In this document: positions 21,101-30,653 of the stretch, in pieces
Layout: every line of letters starts with the position of its first letter
How positions within the stretch are numbered: position 1 is the stretch's first letter
Origin: a virus
DNA: 32,323 nt
Direction: 5' to 3' (one strand)
Virus record (IMG/VR): IMGVR_UViG_3300051212_000755
Span: 1-32,323 of that record
The notes under the pieces: generated by a model
Seen by the model: only the letters and a program-made list of their open reading frames with translations
Told to the model about the DNA's origin: nothing
The model's database searches: none
Translations under genes and position numbers: made by a program

Positions 21101-23050
21101 GGTGCTACTACCTATCTTCAAGCATTATATCAAAGAACTACAGAACTAGTTCCAGAAAGCGCCAGAGATGTAGCTCAACTAAAGAATAAAGAACTATCCA
21201 GCGAATTAAGTCTTATAAAGGCAATGGAATCTTTAGCTGCTACTATGCGACTAAATGATGTAAATGCCAGAGAACGTGAAATAGATCGTCAAATTGAAGA
21301 TAAGAAAAATACAGAAACTTTATCACAGGCTTTTTATGAATTAGCCACACGATTAAGTCCTGGCAGTGCAACGGCTCAAGCCCAAGCAGCATCTTTAAAT
21401 AAAATACAGGTAGAAAGAACCGCCCTAGAGGATAGAAAGTCAAAAATACAAACTGAAAAAGATATACTGGCACAAATTAGAAGAGATCCAGTAGCAGGTT
21501 TTAGAGCTACTGCTGGTAAAGGATTAGATGCGGCAGCCATTGCTAACGCACAAGAAGCTGCAGTTGCTCAAACTGGTTTTAATGCTAAGAAAACTCAAAT
21601 AGCAAATCAACAAAATCTAAATACTTTAGAGGGCGAGGAAAAAGTACGTGAAAGCATTCAAGGTTTAGAGCAACGTAGACTTGAGCTTGAAGGGCGTAGG
21701 CGTGCACTTAATACAGAAAACTTAGGTTTATTACGAGAATTTAATCTAATAAGTATAGACCAATATGAAAATTCTGTAGTAGCCCTAAAAAATGCAGAGA
21801 TAGAAAACGAATTAACAAAGATTAGATCTAAAACAGCATTTGATGTAACAAAAGCAGATGCATTAAGTGTAGAACTTATAAAGCAGGGTAAGCAAGGTCT
21901 AGCAGACCAACTTACCACACAGGCTAGATTGTGGAAGATTGCTGAAGATGAGAATGCAGAGCGCGATGCTGGCATTAAGAAGGCAAAAGTGCTTGCTGAT
22001 ATTTATAAAGCACAGGCAGAAAGAGCCTACGAAGTTTATAGTATACAAAGAAATCTTACTATTGAATTAGCTAAAATTGATAGACAAACAGTACAAGAAC
22101 GATTAAGTATCAATGAACAAATATTTAACATTGAAAAAGAACGCGGCCGATTCACCGATGAAGAAGTACGGCAATTAGAGAAAAGCTTTGCTATTACAAG
22201 AGCTAATCTTGATTTTGAAGGTAAGCGAGCAGATATTTTAGATGATCTAGTTAAGAAAGAAGAAGATTTAAATAAAGAACGAGTTTCCAAAGGTATGACT
22301 GACGAAGAATATAACGCTAGACTTGTTCAAATTACTTCTCTTGGTGCTGCTGAGTTAAAGAACGCACAGGTAGCTAAAGACGGCAGAATGAAAATTATAG
22401 AAACTCAAAATAATTTAACTACTGCACAAAAAAGCTATTTAAATTTATTAACAGAAAGTGTAGAAAGGTTACAGGACTTATTTGTAACTTTTGCTCAAAC
22501 CGGTAAATTCGAGTTTAAGAATTTTATTAATTCTATACTGTTAGATATGCTAAAGCTAGAATTAAAAATGCGTGTTTTTCAACCATTACGTGCGTCTTTA
22601 TCAAGCTTATTCTTTCCAGGGATACCAGTAACAGGTGCCGCTAGTAAGGGTGCTATGTTTACAGCTAATAGCGCTTATTTCTCTAACGTAGATAAGTATG
22701 CCCAAGGAGGATTGATAAACAGTCCCACAGTATTTAAACACAGTGGTGGACCTAAATTAGCTATGGCTGGGGAAGCTGGTCCAGAGTTTATTATGCCAGC
22801 ATTTAGAACAACTAGCGGAGATTTAGGCGTTAGAGCTGTAGGTAGTGGTGGTGGAAAAACAGAAATTAATATCTACAACAATACTCAAGCTAATGTTGAA
22901 GCTAAGGAAACAGTAGATAGTAGAGGTAACCGTAGCTTTGATGTAATTATTAGCGAAATGGTAGCGGGAAATATGGCTCAACCTGGAAGCTCTATGCAAA
23001 ATTCTTTGCGGGGTAATTATGGATTAAGCCCAGCATTAGTAAGGAGATAG
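18200..23050 (+). CDS. tail tape measure protein (1616 aa)
   Basis: The largest helical protein here, directly after the chaperones. The N-terminal 250 residues have the tape measure-type domain (about residues 60-220: FAANIFAVTAAFQQLSKAM, ALGRDMTDSITRLTRGIVK). Hydrophobic segments occur near 270-300 and 565-590 (FGIWGQAFALAGLVVGGLY), then long coiled coils rich in Glu/Lys/Gln. The C-terminus carries the lambda gpH-like end (YAQGGLINSPTVFKHSGGPK, then AGEAGPEFIMPA). It sets tail length and may enter the host membrane. The start at 18200 has GGAG five bases upstream; the open frame before it overlaps the promoter. By rough proportion 1600 residues suggest a tail of around 240 nm. Confidence 0.93.
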   Translation: MAGKTLEYDLKVLDKSKSMQQRTKDAKEYNNELSRSEKLMQQSRRAAYKQESVDYGATRALAMGTGASGRDFAKEAQGLGGLVRLYATFAANIFAVTAAFQQLSKAMDTTNMVQGMNQLSALSGVALTNVSKNLVRATDGAISLREAMEATAMATSAGLNVKQIEDIGTIAKSVSLALGRDMTDSITRLTRGIVKLEPELLDELGLFTKIGPATEKYALSVGKSVTQLTDFERRQAFANAVITEGLDKFSQIRLQANPYSKLLASLKDVAQAGLELVNKVLTPIIEILSQSPTALGAILAGIAVTLTKQALPAIANFNKSMRDSAAEAVEAATRRAVEVDKILKREVANRKAAADAGAEAESMRWEKTSQVLEALAKDRAQKIAKASRSGEGTAVARDILGKSVAEITSKDLATLDELGKRQTKVAVLYRDLAQAKRDYDREAENYEKGRQAAEKYYASQQSLITTTGRLLYQAQEENQRARSQEITANAAATTSTLGLRAALSQLFTEIGKARAGDLVKTIEVLDAQGKKTGETVQYTIERMGAFRAALTGVSGAVKIFTTYAANLVSFFGIWGQAFALAGLVVGGLYNYFAKATDALEKFDEKIDKNKANIKVYSDSLEAISKKDPAQVFSVQSLTAQANAVEGLAQSLSQLRTAAISAFDTLERKGNVFEKIVEGWKSAFGKGIGDQFRTELTKSIEAQVKGLDRSPLNKELIENYGRILDVQAPVANLDKLLAAIDKLPLKGARIKLLVDTQEEYSKKLKESSRIQEVFKENIKKTDEDFKKFITQYNIDDPFTRFVISATKSLGDLQLAIDQPITQSIENLIEALNRLNSTPLFDQKDMAVLEQARIDLVGYNKQLGDQSKYLDELRQKRIEIQEKVGTNPFIKDGQFVGRTDIRTKASEEAKNLLAESVGINQRIAQAEDTFRSIEQKAANASRVVANAIPSALDQYTGRFASILSAQLAKGATTYLQALYQRTTELVPESARDVAQLKNKELSSELSLIKAMESLAATMRLNDVNAREREIDRQIEDKKNTETLSQAFYELATRLSPGSATAQAQAASLNKIQVERTALEDRKSKIQTEKDILAQIRRDPVAGFRATAGKGLDAAAIANAQEAAVAQTGFNAKKTQIANQQNLNTLEGEEKVRESIQGLEQRRLELEGRRRALNTENLGLLREFNLISIDQYENSVVALKNAEIENELTKIRSKTAFDVTKADALSVELIKQGKQGLADQLTTQARLWKIAEDENAERDAGIKKAKVLADIYKAQAERAYEVYSIQRNLTIELAKIDRQTVQERLSINEQIFNIEKERGRFTDEEVRQLEKSFAITRANLDFEGKRADILDDLVKKEEDLNKERVSKGMTDEEYNARLVQITSLGAAELKNAQVAKDGRMKIIETQNNLTTAQKSYLNLLTESVERLQDLFVTFAQTGKFEFKNFINSILLDMLKLELKMRVFQPLRASLSSLFFPGIPVTGAASKGAMFTANSAYFSNVDKYAQGGLINSPTVFKHSGGPKLAMAGEAGPEFIMPAFRTTSGDLGVRAVGSGGGKTEINIYNNTQANVEAKETVDSRGNRSFDVIISEMVAGNMAQPGSSMQNSLRGNYGLSPALVRR

Positions 23051-23051
23051 T

Positions 23052-23417
23052 ATGGCCTATACATACTCGTGGACAGCATTAAATTTGCCACAAGTACCTC
23101 AAAAAGGTTTTAGTGAAAATCATGGAGCACTTATCCAAAGAACCAGTATGGATAAAGGCCCCGCCAAAATGAGATATTTAGGTAAGCGTCCTAGTCAATT
23201 AAGTCTTAGTTTTATTATGACTAATGCTGAAGTAGCTACACTAAAAAACTTTGTAGAAAATACAATTAGAGGAACTATACGCTTTGGTTTTCCACACCCT
23301 AGAACCAACACTATCGAAGAAGTTAGAATAATTCCTCAAGGAGATAGCTTGTTTACTACAAGCTATCTTGCCCCAGGATATTGGACAGTATCACTACAGT
23401 TAGAAGTATTACCATGA
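23052..23417 (+). CDS. minor tail protein, lambda gpM-like (121 aa)
   Basis: It follows the tape measure gene after one base, with AAGGAG upstream. Short protein with a beta-rich core (MRYLGKRPSQLSLSFIMTN, TIRGTIRFGFPHPRT) in the position and size range of lambda gpM, part of the tail tip built around the tape measure end. The assignment rests on order, length and general pattern; the next gene overlaps it as ATGA. Confidence 0.75.
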   Translation: MAYTYSWTALNLPQVPQKGFSENHGALIQRTSMDKGPAKMRYLGKRPSQLSLSFIMTNAEVATLKNFVENTIRGTIRFGFPHPRTNTIEEVRIIPQGDSLFTTSYLAPGYWTVSLQLEVLP

Positions 23418-23965
23418 GCAGATTAACATCAATGTCTCCAGAGGCATTAAAAGCAATATTTTCTCCAGAAACAGATACTAATTTAATTACTACTGTAACT
23501 ATTTATGATCCTGATAATGTAAACAATGTTGTACTAAGACTTTGTGACAGTTTCACTAAACGTATTAGTGAAACTGCTGAAGAAGTTATATATGGTATTA
23601 CTTGGAAAGGCAGCGATTATACTTTTTTGCCTATGGAAATCAGTTTGCCTACTGAAGAACAAGGTCAAGCGCCTAAATGTTCTATTACTATGTTTGACGT
23701 AACTAGATATGTGGTACCTATTGTTAGAACTATTACTGGCCCTCCAAAAATAAAGTTAGATTTACTACTATCTAAATATGTAGAGCCAGGTAATGCATTG
23801 TTTAATACTAATGCTGATGCAGAGGCTACTTTTAACGATTTTTACATAAGTAATTTTACTTATAATAAGGATCAAGTTTCTGCCGAATTAACTATGATAA
23901 ATTATGAACGTGAACCTTTTCCACTTCATAATTTTACTCCAGCATATTTTCCAGGATTATTCTAA
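23414..23965 (+). CDS. minor tail protein, lambda gpL-like / DUF1833-type (183 aa)
   Basis: The start at 23414 overlaps the upstream stop (ATGA). The sequence is beta-rich with the block YGITWKGSDYTFLPMEISLP followed by RYVVPIVRTI, and DFYISNFTYNKDQVSAELT near the end, in keeping with DUF1833-type proteins found at this place. It has no cluster of cysteines, so the iron-sulphur domain of lambda gpL appears to be missing. Its stop overlaps the start of the tail-tip fusion (TAATG). Confidence 0.72.
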   Translation: MSRLTSMSPEALKAIFSPETDTNLITTVTIYDPDNVNNVVLRLCDSFTKRISETAEEVIYGITWKGSDYTFLPMEISLPTEEQGQAPKCSITMFDVTRYVVPIVRTITGPPKIKLDLLLSKYVEPGNALFNTNADAEATFNDFYISNFTYNKDQVSAELTMINYEREPFPLHNFTPAYFPGLF

Positions 23966-26900
23966 TGTGGTCAAATAAATATATTGGAATTCCTTTTAAG
24001 GAACGTGGTAGAGATTTTAATGGTGTAGATTGTTGGGGATTGGTTAGACTTATTTACAAAAATGAGTTTAATATAACATTACCTAGTTTTGTTGATGACT
24101 ATACAACAACAGATGATACACCTAGGCTAGAAGAATTAATTGCTCAATATCGTGAAGGTTGGGATGAAATAACTGCGCTTGAATCAGGCGCAGTTATTTT
24201 ATTTAAGCTACTTGGAAGTGAATCCCATATTGCTGTAGCTATAAACGATAAACAATTTATTCATATTAGTGAAAATTCTACTAGTGTTGTTGAGTCTATT
24301 GATAGCGTCCTATGGCGTAAGCGTATAGTTGGATACTTTAAGTATAATTCTAGTAAAAATGTTATATTAAATACCGTTCCACACCCACTAAAAACTGAAC
24401 GATATACACTACCAATAACTCCTGGTACTACTCTACAGCAACTACACACTTTTGTAGTTGATGAGTGGAAAGTTGCACCAGAATTAAAATCCTATGCAGC
24501 TATACTTGTAAACGGTCGCCCTATTACAGTAGAGCGGTGGGATACTTTTGTCCTTAAAGACACAGATGTTGTCGAATACAGAGCTATTCCTGGAAAAGAT
24601 ACTATTAGACTAGCACTATTTGTTGCGCTAGCTATTTATGCCCCCTATATTGCCGGAGCATTAGAACCTGCTTTAATTGCAGCTACTAGTGGGGGATTAG
24701 TAGGGCAGACACTTGCTATTAATTGGGCTATGGGTACCGTAGGCAGCGCCTTTGCTACAATGGCAGTTACTATTGTTGGCGGAGCACTAATTAATGCAAT
24801 AGCTCCAGTACGTCCACCAACAACAAAAGATCCTGGTACTACAGAACAACAATATATGGTTACTGGTGGTGCCAATCAATCAAACCCATATGGAGCAATA
24901 CCTGTAGTATTAGGTAAAGTTCGCATGACACCAGCCCTTGGTGCTCAAAATTATGCTACATTTTTAAATGAGCGCGACAGCTATTTAACAATGCTACTGG
25001 CCTGGGGATATGGCCCACTAAATATAGATGCTACAACTTATAAAATTGGTGAAGTTGCACTTAATCTAGGCCAACAAAATCAAAGCTATCAGTTTGCTAA
25101 GTTTGACAGTCCTAATCAAACACAGGACATGTTTATCACCTTAGATAGAAAAAATGATAGTGCTGATGCAGCAAATATTGAAAAATTTAATACTATTTAT
25201 AGCAGTGATGTATATCAAAATTTAGTTAATACAGCATTAACTGGTGCTAGAGACGCTAATAACAAACCATATAGCCCACTACAAAATGGTAATACACAAA
25301 CTCAGTCTGTTATGGGTTATGTTGGTGGTGAGCAAGACCAGCGTTACGGCGAAACAGACCAATACACAATTAATGCAATTCCTGCTGGACCATGGATCAC
25401 TGCTGCAAATAACGGCGATAGTGTAAATACATTAGTAGTAGATATACATTTTCCACAGGGTTTGAGTAGGATAAACACTAAAGCGGGTGATCGTGAACCT
25501 GCACCTGTAAATATAGCTATTGAATACAGCACAAATGGTGGCACAACTTGGAATAGTTGGATAGAGCCATATACAGCATATGCAGGTGGTAAATCAGTTG
25601 GCGGATTAATTGGTAGTGATGCGGCTAAAAAAGATGCATTTACTATTAGTTTTGAAAAGAACTTTCCTACTGGTACAACTGGTACACTAAGTGTTAGAGC
25701 TCGCAGAGAAAATGGTGATGATCCAGATATAGTACCAGACTATAGGTATAGTGATACTGTAACATTTTTAGCCGCAACATTCTATAAAACACCTAGTAAT
25801 GGTGAAATATTAGTAGATCCACGTAATTCTAAAATAGCTAAAACTGCACTACGCATTAAGGCTACTGATCAAATTAATGGTCAACTCGACGGTATTAATG
25901 CTATTGTACAAACTTGGTTAAATCGTTATAACGGTACCAGTTGGAGCTATGGAACAAGTAGTAATCCAGCAGATTTGTTTAGATATGTACTACAACATCC
26001 AGCAAATCCGCAACCCGTTACAGATAGTCAATTAGATTTACCACAAATACAATATTGGTGGAATTACTGTAACCAGAATCGTTCTATTACTTATACACCA
26101 ACTGTTGGTAGCCAAAAAACCGAAACTTTTAAGTTAGAGTATAATAGCATAATAGCAGATACGCGTAGTATTATGGATATACTACGTGATATATGTGCAG
26201 CCGGCAGGGCCAGCCCTGCACTTATCAACGGTAAGTGGTCTGTAACTATTGACGAGCCAAAGTCAAATATTGTACAACATTTTACTCCACACAATAGTTG
26301 GGGATTTGAGGGAATTAGAGCCCTACCCAAATTACCAGACGGATTGCGTGTAAACTTTTTAGATGAAGATAACAACTATCAACAAAGTGAAATAATTGTA
26401 TATAAAACAGACAAAACGGCTAGTACTGCTGAGTTATTTGAATCTATACAACTACCAGGAGTAACTAAAGCTGCTGCGGTTGTAGATCATGCTAAATGGC
26501 ATATGGCACAGGCATATCTACGTCGTGAAGTATATTCACTTAATGCAGATTTAGAATACCTAGTATGTAACCGTGGCGATCGTGTAAAAGTCATGCACGA
26601 TGTACCTATGTGGGGTCTAGACAGTGGTCGTGTTAAAAATCGCCTAGCTAGTGACTTATTAGAACTAGATGAAACTATCAGCATAAACAGTAGCCAAAAT
26701 CATACTATTAGAATACGTAGTTCTGTTGGTGCTAGCACAACTAGAGGGATTGTACAGTCTTTTAATATAGCCAACGCTAGTGCCTCAAATAACGTAATTA
26801 CAATAACTACTAGTAGTGTACATAGTTTATCTGTTGGTGATATGATAAGTGTTAGCGTGCCAAGCTTAAGCTATGCACATAATCAGGTATCTGTTACAGC

Positions 26901-29900
26901 AGTTAGCGGAGATCAATTAAGTTTTACCTATACACAAGCGGTTAATTCATTTGGTCAAACTAATCTTAGTGGTACTGTAACATTAAATAGCGGATATTAT
27001 AAGAAAGTAAAGCTTTCTAGTAGTACAACTACCACAGAAGTTAGTGGTGGAGATTTGTACTTATTTGGTTACTTAAATCAAGAAGCACAAGATTTATTGG
27101 TAATTAGTATTGAGCCTACAAGTAATAAAAGTGCTAGACTAACTCTTGTAGATTACGGTATTACTGATACATACAATTTATTTACAGATTATCAAACATT
27201 AAATACTACTAACACAGTTTTCGAAACACAGATAAGTTTACCACCAGAATTAAATAGAAGCTTATATACTAGTACACAAAAACCAATTATAACAGGCGTA
27301 TCCAGTGATGAAACTGCTGGAGATTTAATTGCGCCCGTAATTAGTGAAAATCGTATAAAAATAGCTTTTGGGCATCCAGCGGACTTGCCTACTAACACAG
27401 CTTTTATTGAATGTGAATACGATCTTAACAGTGCTGTATCTACAGTTAGTACAAAATCAATTAGAGTAGCATATCCTGATAACACAATTTATATACCAAA
27501 TGTATTAAAAAATGAAACTTATAAGTATAGATTACGATATATTGCTAATAATGGTGTAGTTGGGTTATGGACCAATTTTGCAACACATACTGTTCAAGGT
27601 CGTGTTCGTGGTTTAACCAATGTAAGTAATTTGTCATATGACTTAAATGAGTTAAACATAGAATTAACTTGGGACATACCTATTGATAGTGACTATGACA
27701 CTACAGAGTTACGCTATGTAACTAGTGCTGTACCTAATTCTGTTGAATCTACACAGGAGAAAAATACACTGTGGACAAATAGTACGCTTATAGGTTATAG
27801 CAAAACTGGTAAATTTAATTGGATTAAACCAGCTAGTAATAACTATCGCATATTAGCAAAACACGTTGGCAGAAGTGGTAATGCTAGTATTGTTCCCAGA
27901 ATAGTAAATGTTAGTTGGACAAATTTAATAATTGCTAGTATTAGTAGTGATTTAGTTCCAGCTGTACCTATTGTATCATTTAATGATAATAATCAAGCTA
28001 TACTTACTGGAACGGGTGCAACTATAACTGTTAAACAAGGTGGTACAATACTTAAGTATGATGGAGTTGGTACTGCTAACGGACGTTGGAGAATAAGTCA
28101 AAAAGTAGACGGTATTGGTTTAACTAGTGGTAGTATTAGTACCGTACAAGATGCTACTAATGGTGATAATACCGCTACACTAGGAAATCTAACAAGTTTT
28201 ACAGCTGAAACAAGCGCTACAGTTACTTTAACTATTAGTGGTAAAAGTACTTTTGGTGATAGTTTTACTATTACTGAAATATACAAGTATAATAGGTTAA
28301 CTAGTGGCAAAAGCTCCAGTCTTGTATTCGCATATAAACGTGCACCAGATAATACTAGCTGGACCGGATGGCCTACTAGCCTAGGACCAGGATCTGCCAC
28401 GTTTGATTTTAGCACTTTTCAAATAGATACTAGTACAGATCAATTAGATAACGGTTGGTCAAAAGAAATATATGGCACTGGTACACTTGATCCATTATGG
28501 GTAACTGTTGCAACAGCTAAAAGTAGTGGTGGAACCGATACTATTACTGCTAATGAATGGTCTACGCCTGTAAAATATAGTGAAAATGGTATAAATACTG
28601 CAACTGTTACGTTATACAAACGTACTGCTACATCTACACTTAGCACAAATTTAACACCAACCGCTAGTTTAAAATACACTTTTAGCACTGCTGCAATTAG
28701 TGTGTGGAATGTAGCTGATATACTTAATACTATATTAAATGGTTGGTCTACTACTCCTCCTGCGGATAGCTCTGGAAAATATCTCTGGGCTATTTATGCT
28801 AGCGCAGCTAGTTCCTCAACTGTAGATGAAATTACTACAGGTCAATGGACTACACCTACTATAGTAGCAGAACACGGCAATGATGGTAAAGTTATAGATA
28901 TTAGTGGAGTAACTAATTTTGTAGTAGATATTAATGGAGTGTATAGTCCTAGTACTGCTACACTTACTGCTACATATCAAAATCTGACTCCTAGTAGTTA
29001 TTCTTGGGCTATAACCGGAGCTACTCCTGCTACTGGTAGTAATCAAACAATTACTATAACTCCTAGTGCAAATGTAACTAATATAACTGCAGCTTTAACA
29101 ATTACTGCTAGTGGTGTAAATTACAGTAAAACTGTAACTATGAGTGTTGCTAAAGATGGCAGTATTGGTAAGCGCACAGCTACTGGTATAGTTCATTACC
29201 AAAGCGTAGTAACTGATGGCAGTACGCCAAGTATAAGTAATACTGGAGTAAGTTATGATTTTACTAGTGGTGATTTTACTGGGTTATCTGGCTGGGCAAA
29301 GGGTGCTCCAGTATATGCTGCTGGCAACTCTAACAAATATTACTATGTTACATACACAGTAGTAGAAACAACTGCTGGTGGTGGTACAGGACAGCCAATA
29401 TTTGGCAGTGTTACTCAAGCAATTGGATTTACTGGATTAGTTACATTTACTGCCGCAGAAAGCATAAGTAATGGAACAAATACTTTAAGTTTCGGCAATA
29501 GTGGAACTACTAGCATTAATGGTGGTAATATTATTACTGGCACAGTTACTTCCGATAAAATAGATACTAGAAATTTAACTGTTAAAGACGCTAATGGTAA
29601 TATATTATTTGGAGCAGGAACAGCACTTGATTGGAGTAATATTAGTACAAGCTATCCTAGTATATTAGACAATAGCAACGTTACTGCTACTAGTATAGGT
29701 GCAGTTAAAACTGATTTAACTAATGCTCCCGCTGGCATATTGAACAGTAACATTACAGCTACTAGCTTAGGTGCTATTAAAACAGATTTAACCAATGCAC
29801 CAGCCGGAATATTAAATAGCAACTTGTACATTAGTAAAACAGGAGCGGTTTATTCACTACAAGGAGGCGGAGCTACTAGTACAACTATTGATGCGGCAGG

Positions 29901-30291
29901 TTTAGCAGCTGTAAAAACTGATTTAACCAATGCACCAACTGGAATATTAAACGGACAAATTAGCATTACGGAAACCAACGGTACCATTACTCTTAGTAAT
30001 GCCGGTACTGGATCGTTTACTACTATTACTAGTAACAATAAAATTAGTAGTACTAATGTAGCCACTTTTATGCAGGAAGCAGCAATTGGAGATGCTTATA
30101 TCGGAAATCTTAGTGCTGGAAAAATAACTGCAGGAACTTTAGATGCTGCTAGAATTGGAGCTGGTAGTATAGATGCTGGAAAATTAGTTATTGGGGCTAG
30201 TAATACAGGGAGTTATATTAAACTATTTAATAATAAAATAGAAGTTTATGAAAACAATGTATTAAGAGTTGTAATGGGGAATCTAGCATAA
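23965..30291 (+). CDS. tail-tip fusion: NlpC/P60 peptidase + gpI-like domain + gpJ-like host-specificity protein (2108 aa)
   Basis: Residues 1-120 are an NlpC/P60 cysteine peptidase: FNGVDCWGLVRLIY with C23, then SESHIAVAIND with H88 and a third polar residue near H100. Residues about 130-210 resemble the ubiquitin-like gpI domain (TPGTTLQQLHTFVVDEW, LVNGRPITVE). A hydrophobic region at 220-275 follows, then the gpJ core (NPYGAIPVVLGKVRM, LLAWGYGPLNI), fibronectin-like and repeat domains, and a C-terminal receptor-binding end with SADKI/AGTLDAARIG-like phrases. In lambda these are three genes (K, I, J). The frame is intact throughout, with no stop or frameshift. It would digest peptidoglycan locally and bind the host receptor. 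Confidence 0.88.
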   Translation: MWSNKYIGIPFKERGRDFNGVDCWGLVRLIYKNEFNITLPSFVDDYTTTDDTPRLEELIAQYREGWDEITALESGAVILFKLLGSESHIAVAINDKQFIHISENSTSVVESIDSVLWRKRIVGYFKYNSSKNVILNTVPHPLKTERYTLPITPGTTLQQLHTFVVDEWKVAPELKSYAAILVNGRPITVERWDTFVLKDTDVVEYRAIPGKDTIRLALFVALAIYAPYIAGALEPALIAATSGGLVGQTLAINWAMGTVGSAFATMAVTIVGGALINAIAPVRPPTTKDPGTTEQQYMVTGGANQSNPYGAIPVVLGKVRMTPALGAQNYATFLNERDSYLTMLLAWGYGPLNIDATTYKIGEVALNLGQQNQSYQFAKFDSPNQTQDMFITLDRKNDSADAANIEKFNTIYSSDVYQNLVNTALTGARDANNKPYSPLQNGNTQTQSVMGYVGGEQDQRYGETDQYTINAIPAGPWITAANNGDSVNTLVVDIHFPQGLSRINTKAGDREPAPVNIAIEYSTNGGTTWNSWIEPYTAYAGGKSVGGLIGSDAAKKDAFTISFEKNFPTGTTGTLSVRARRENGDDPDIVPDYRYSDTVTFLAATFYKTPSNGEILVDPRNSKIAKTALRIKATDQINGQLDGINAIVQTWLNRYNGTSWSYGTSSNPADLFRYVLQHPANPQPVTDSQLDLPQIQYWWNYCNQNRSITYTPTVGSQKTETFKLEYNSIIADTRSIMDILRDICAAGRASPALINGKWSVTIDEPKSNIVQHFTPHNSWGFEGIRALPKLPDGLRVNFLDEDNNYQQSEIIVYKTDKTASTAELFESIQLPGVTKAAAVVDHAKWHMAQAYLRREVYSLNADLEYLVCNRGDRVKVMHDVPMWGLDSGRVKNRLASDLLELDETISINSSQNHTIRIRSSVGASTTRGIVQSFNIANASASNNVITITTSSVHSLSVGDMISVSVPSLSYAHNQVSVTAVSGDQLSFTYTQAVNSFGQTNLSGTVTLNSGYYKKVKLSSSTTTTEVSGGDLYLFGYLNQEAQDLLVISIEPTSNKSARLTLVDYGITDTYNLFTDYQTLNTTNTVFETQISLPPELNRSLYTSTQKPIITGVSSDETAGDLIAPVISENRIKIAFGHPADLPTNTAFIECEYDLNSAVSTVSTKSIRVAYPDNTIYIPNVLKNETYKYRLRYIANNGVVGLWTNFATHTVQGRVRGLTNVSNLSYDLNELNIELTWDIPIDSDYDTTELRYVTSAVPNSVESTQEKNTLWTNSTLIGYSKTGKFNWIKPASNNYRILAKHVGRSGNASIVPRIVNVSWTNLIIASISSDLVPAVPIVSFNDNNQAILTGTGATITVKQGGTILKYDGVGTANGRWRISQKVDGIGLTSGSISTVQDATNGDNTATLGNLTSFTAETSATVTLTISGKSTFGDSFTITEIYKYNRLTSGKSSSLVFAYKRAPDNTSWTGWPTSLGPGSATFDFSTFQIDTSTDQLDNGWSKEIYGTGTLDPLWVTVATAKSSGGTDTITANEWSTPVKYSENGINTATVTLYKRTATSTLSTNLTPTASLKYTFSTAAISVWNVADILNTILNGWSTTPPADSSGKYLWAIYASAASSSTVDEITTGQWTTPTIVAEHGNDGKVIDISGVTNFVVDINGVYSPSTATLTATYQNLTPSSYSWAITGATPATGSNQTITITPSANVTNITAALTITASGVNYSKTVTMSVAKDGSIGKRTATGIVHYQSVVTDGSTPSISNTGVSYDFTSGDFTGLSGWAKGAPVYAAGNSNKYYYVTYTVVETTAGGGTGQPIFGSVTQAIGFTGLVTFTAAESISNGTNTLSFGNSGTTSINGGNIITGTVTSDKIDTRNLTVKDANGNILFGAGTALDWSNISTSYPSILDNSNVTATSIGAVKTDLTNAPAGILNSNITATSLGAIKTDLTNAPAGILNSNLYISKTGAVYSLQGGGATSTTIDAAGLAAVKTDLTNAPTGILNGQISITETNGTITLSNAGTGSFTTITSNNKISSTNVATFMQEAAIGDAYIGNLSAGKITAGTLDAARIGAGSIDAGKLVIGASNTGSYIKLFNNKIEVYENNVLRVVMGNLA
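29680..29955 (+). repeat. 72-bp coding repeats in the tail-tip protein
   Basis: Two adjacent 24-codon units (29680-29751 and 29752-29823) encode almost the same peptide (TDLTNAPAGILNSN core), and a partial third copy lies at about 29902-29955. The DNA differs mainly at synonymous positions while the protein is conserved, so the repeat is old and kept by selection on the protein. Confidence 0.75.
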
Positions 30292-30653
30292 TGGCTTATG
30301 GATTAAAGTTATTAGATAGTAGTGGCAATGTAGATTATGACAGTACTAGTACCGGTGGAGTTTATATAAATACTATACAATTTCCTATAACTGGTAGTGG
30401 TTATGTTACTTATGACGGCAGTAGCACTTTTAATAGTGCTACCTTGCCTAATTTAAAAAATAGGGTTTTATTTTGGATTACCTTATTTAATGGAGATCAA
30501 AATTGGTCTTATTCACCACAAGTTGTATATGATCCAGAAGGTCCTAGTTTTATACCTAGAATATATTACGAACAAATTAATGTTGGTAATATTAATGACC
30601 CAACTGGTACTATTACTAGAAACACCAGCACAATATTGGTATTTGCAAAATGA
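30291..30653 (+). CDS. small tail protein / fibre accessory (120 aa)
   Basis: The start overlaps the stop of the tail-tip gene (TAATG), and its stop overlaps the next start (ATGA). The N-terminus MAYGLKLLDSSGNVDYDS is like that of the next protein (MSYGFKFYNTSGEIVLDD), a pattern known from small proteins that follow gpJ-like genes. It is beta-rich, without cysteine, signal peptide or membrane helix. It is probably a tail-tip or fibre component; the exact role is unknown. Confidence 0.68.
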   Translation: MAYGLKLLDSSGNVDYDSTSTGGVYINTIQFPITGSGYVTYDGSSTFNSATLPNLKNRVLFWITLFNGDQNWSYSPQVVYDPEGPSFIPRIYYEQINVGNINDPTGTITRNTSTILVFAK

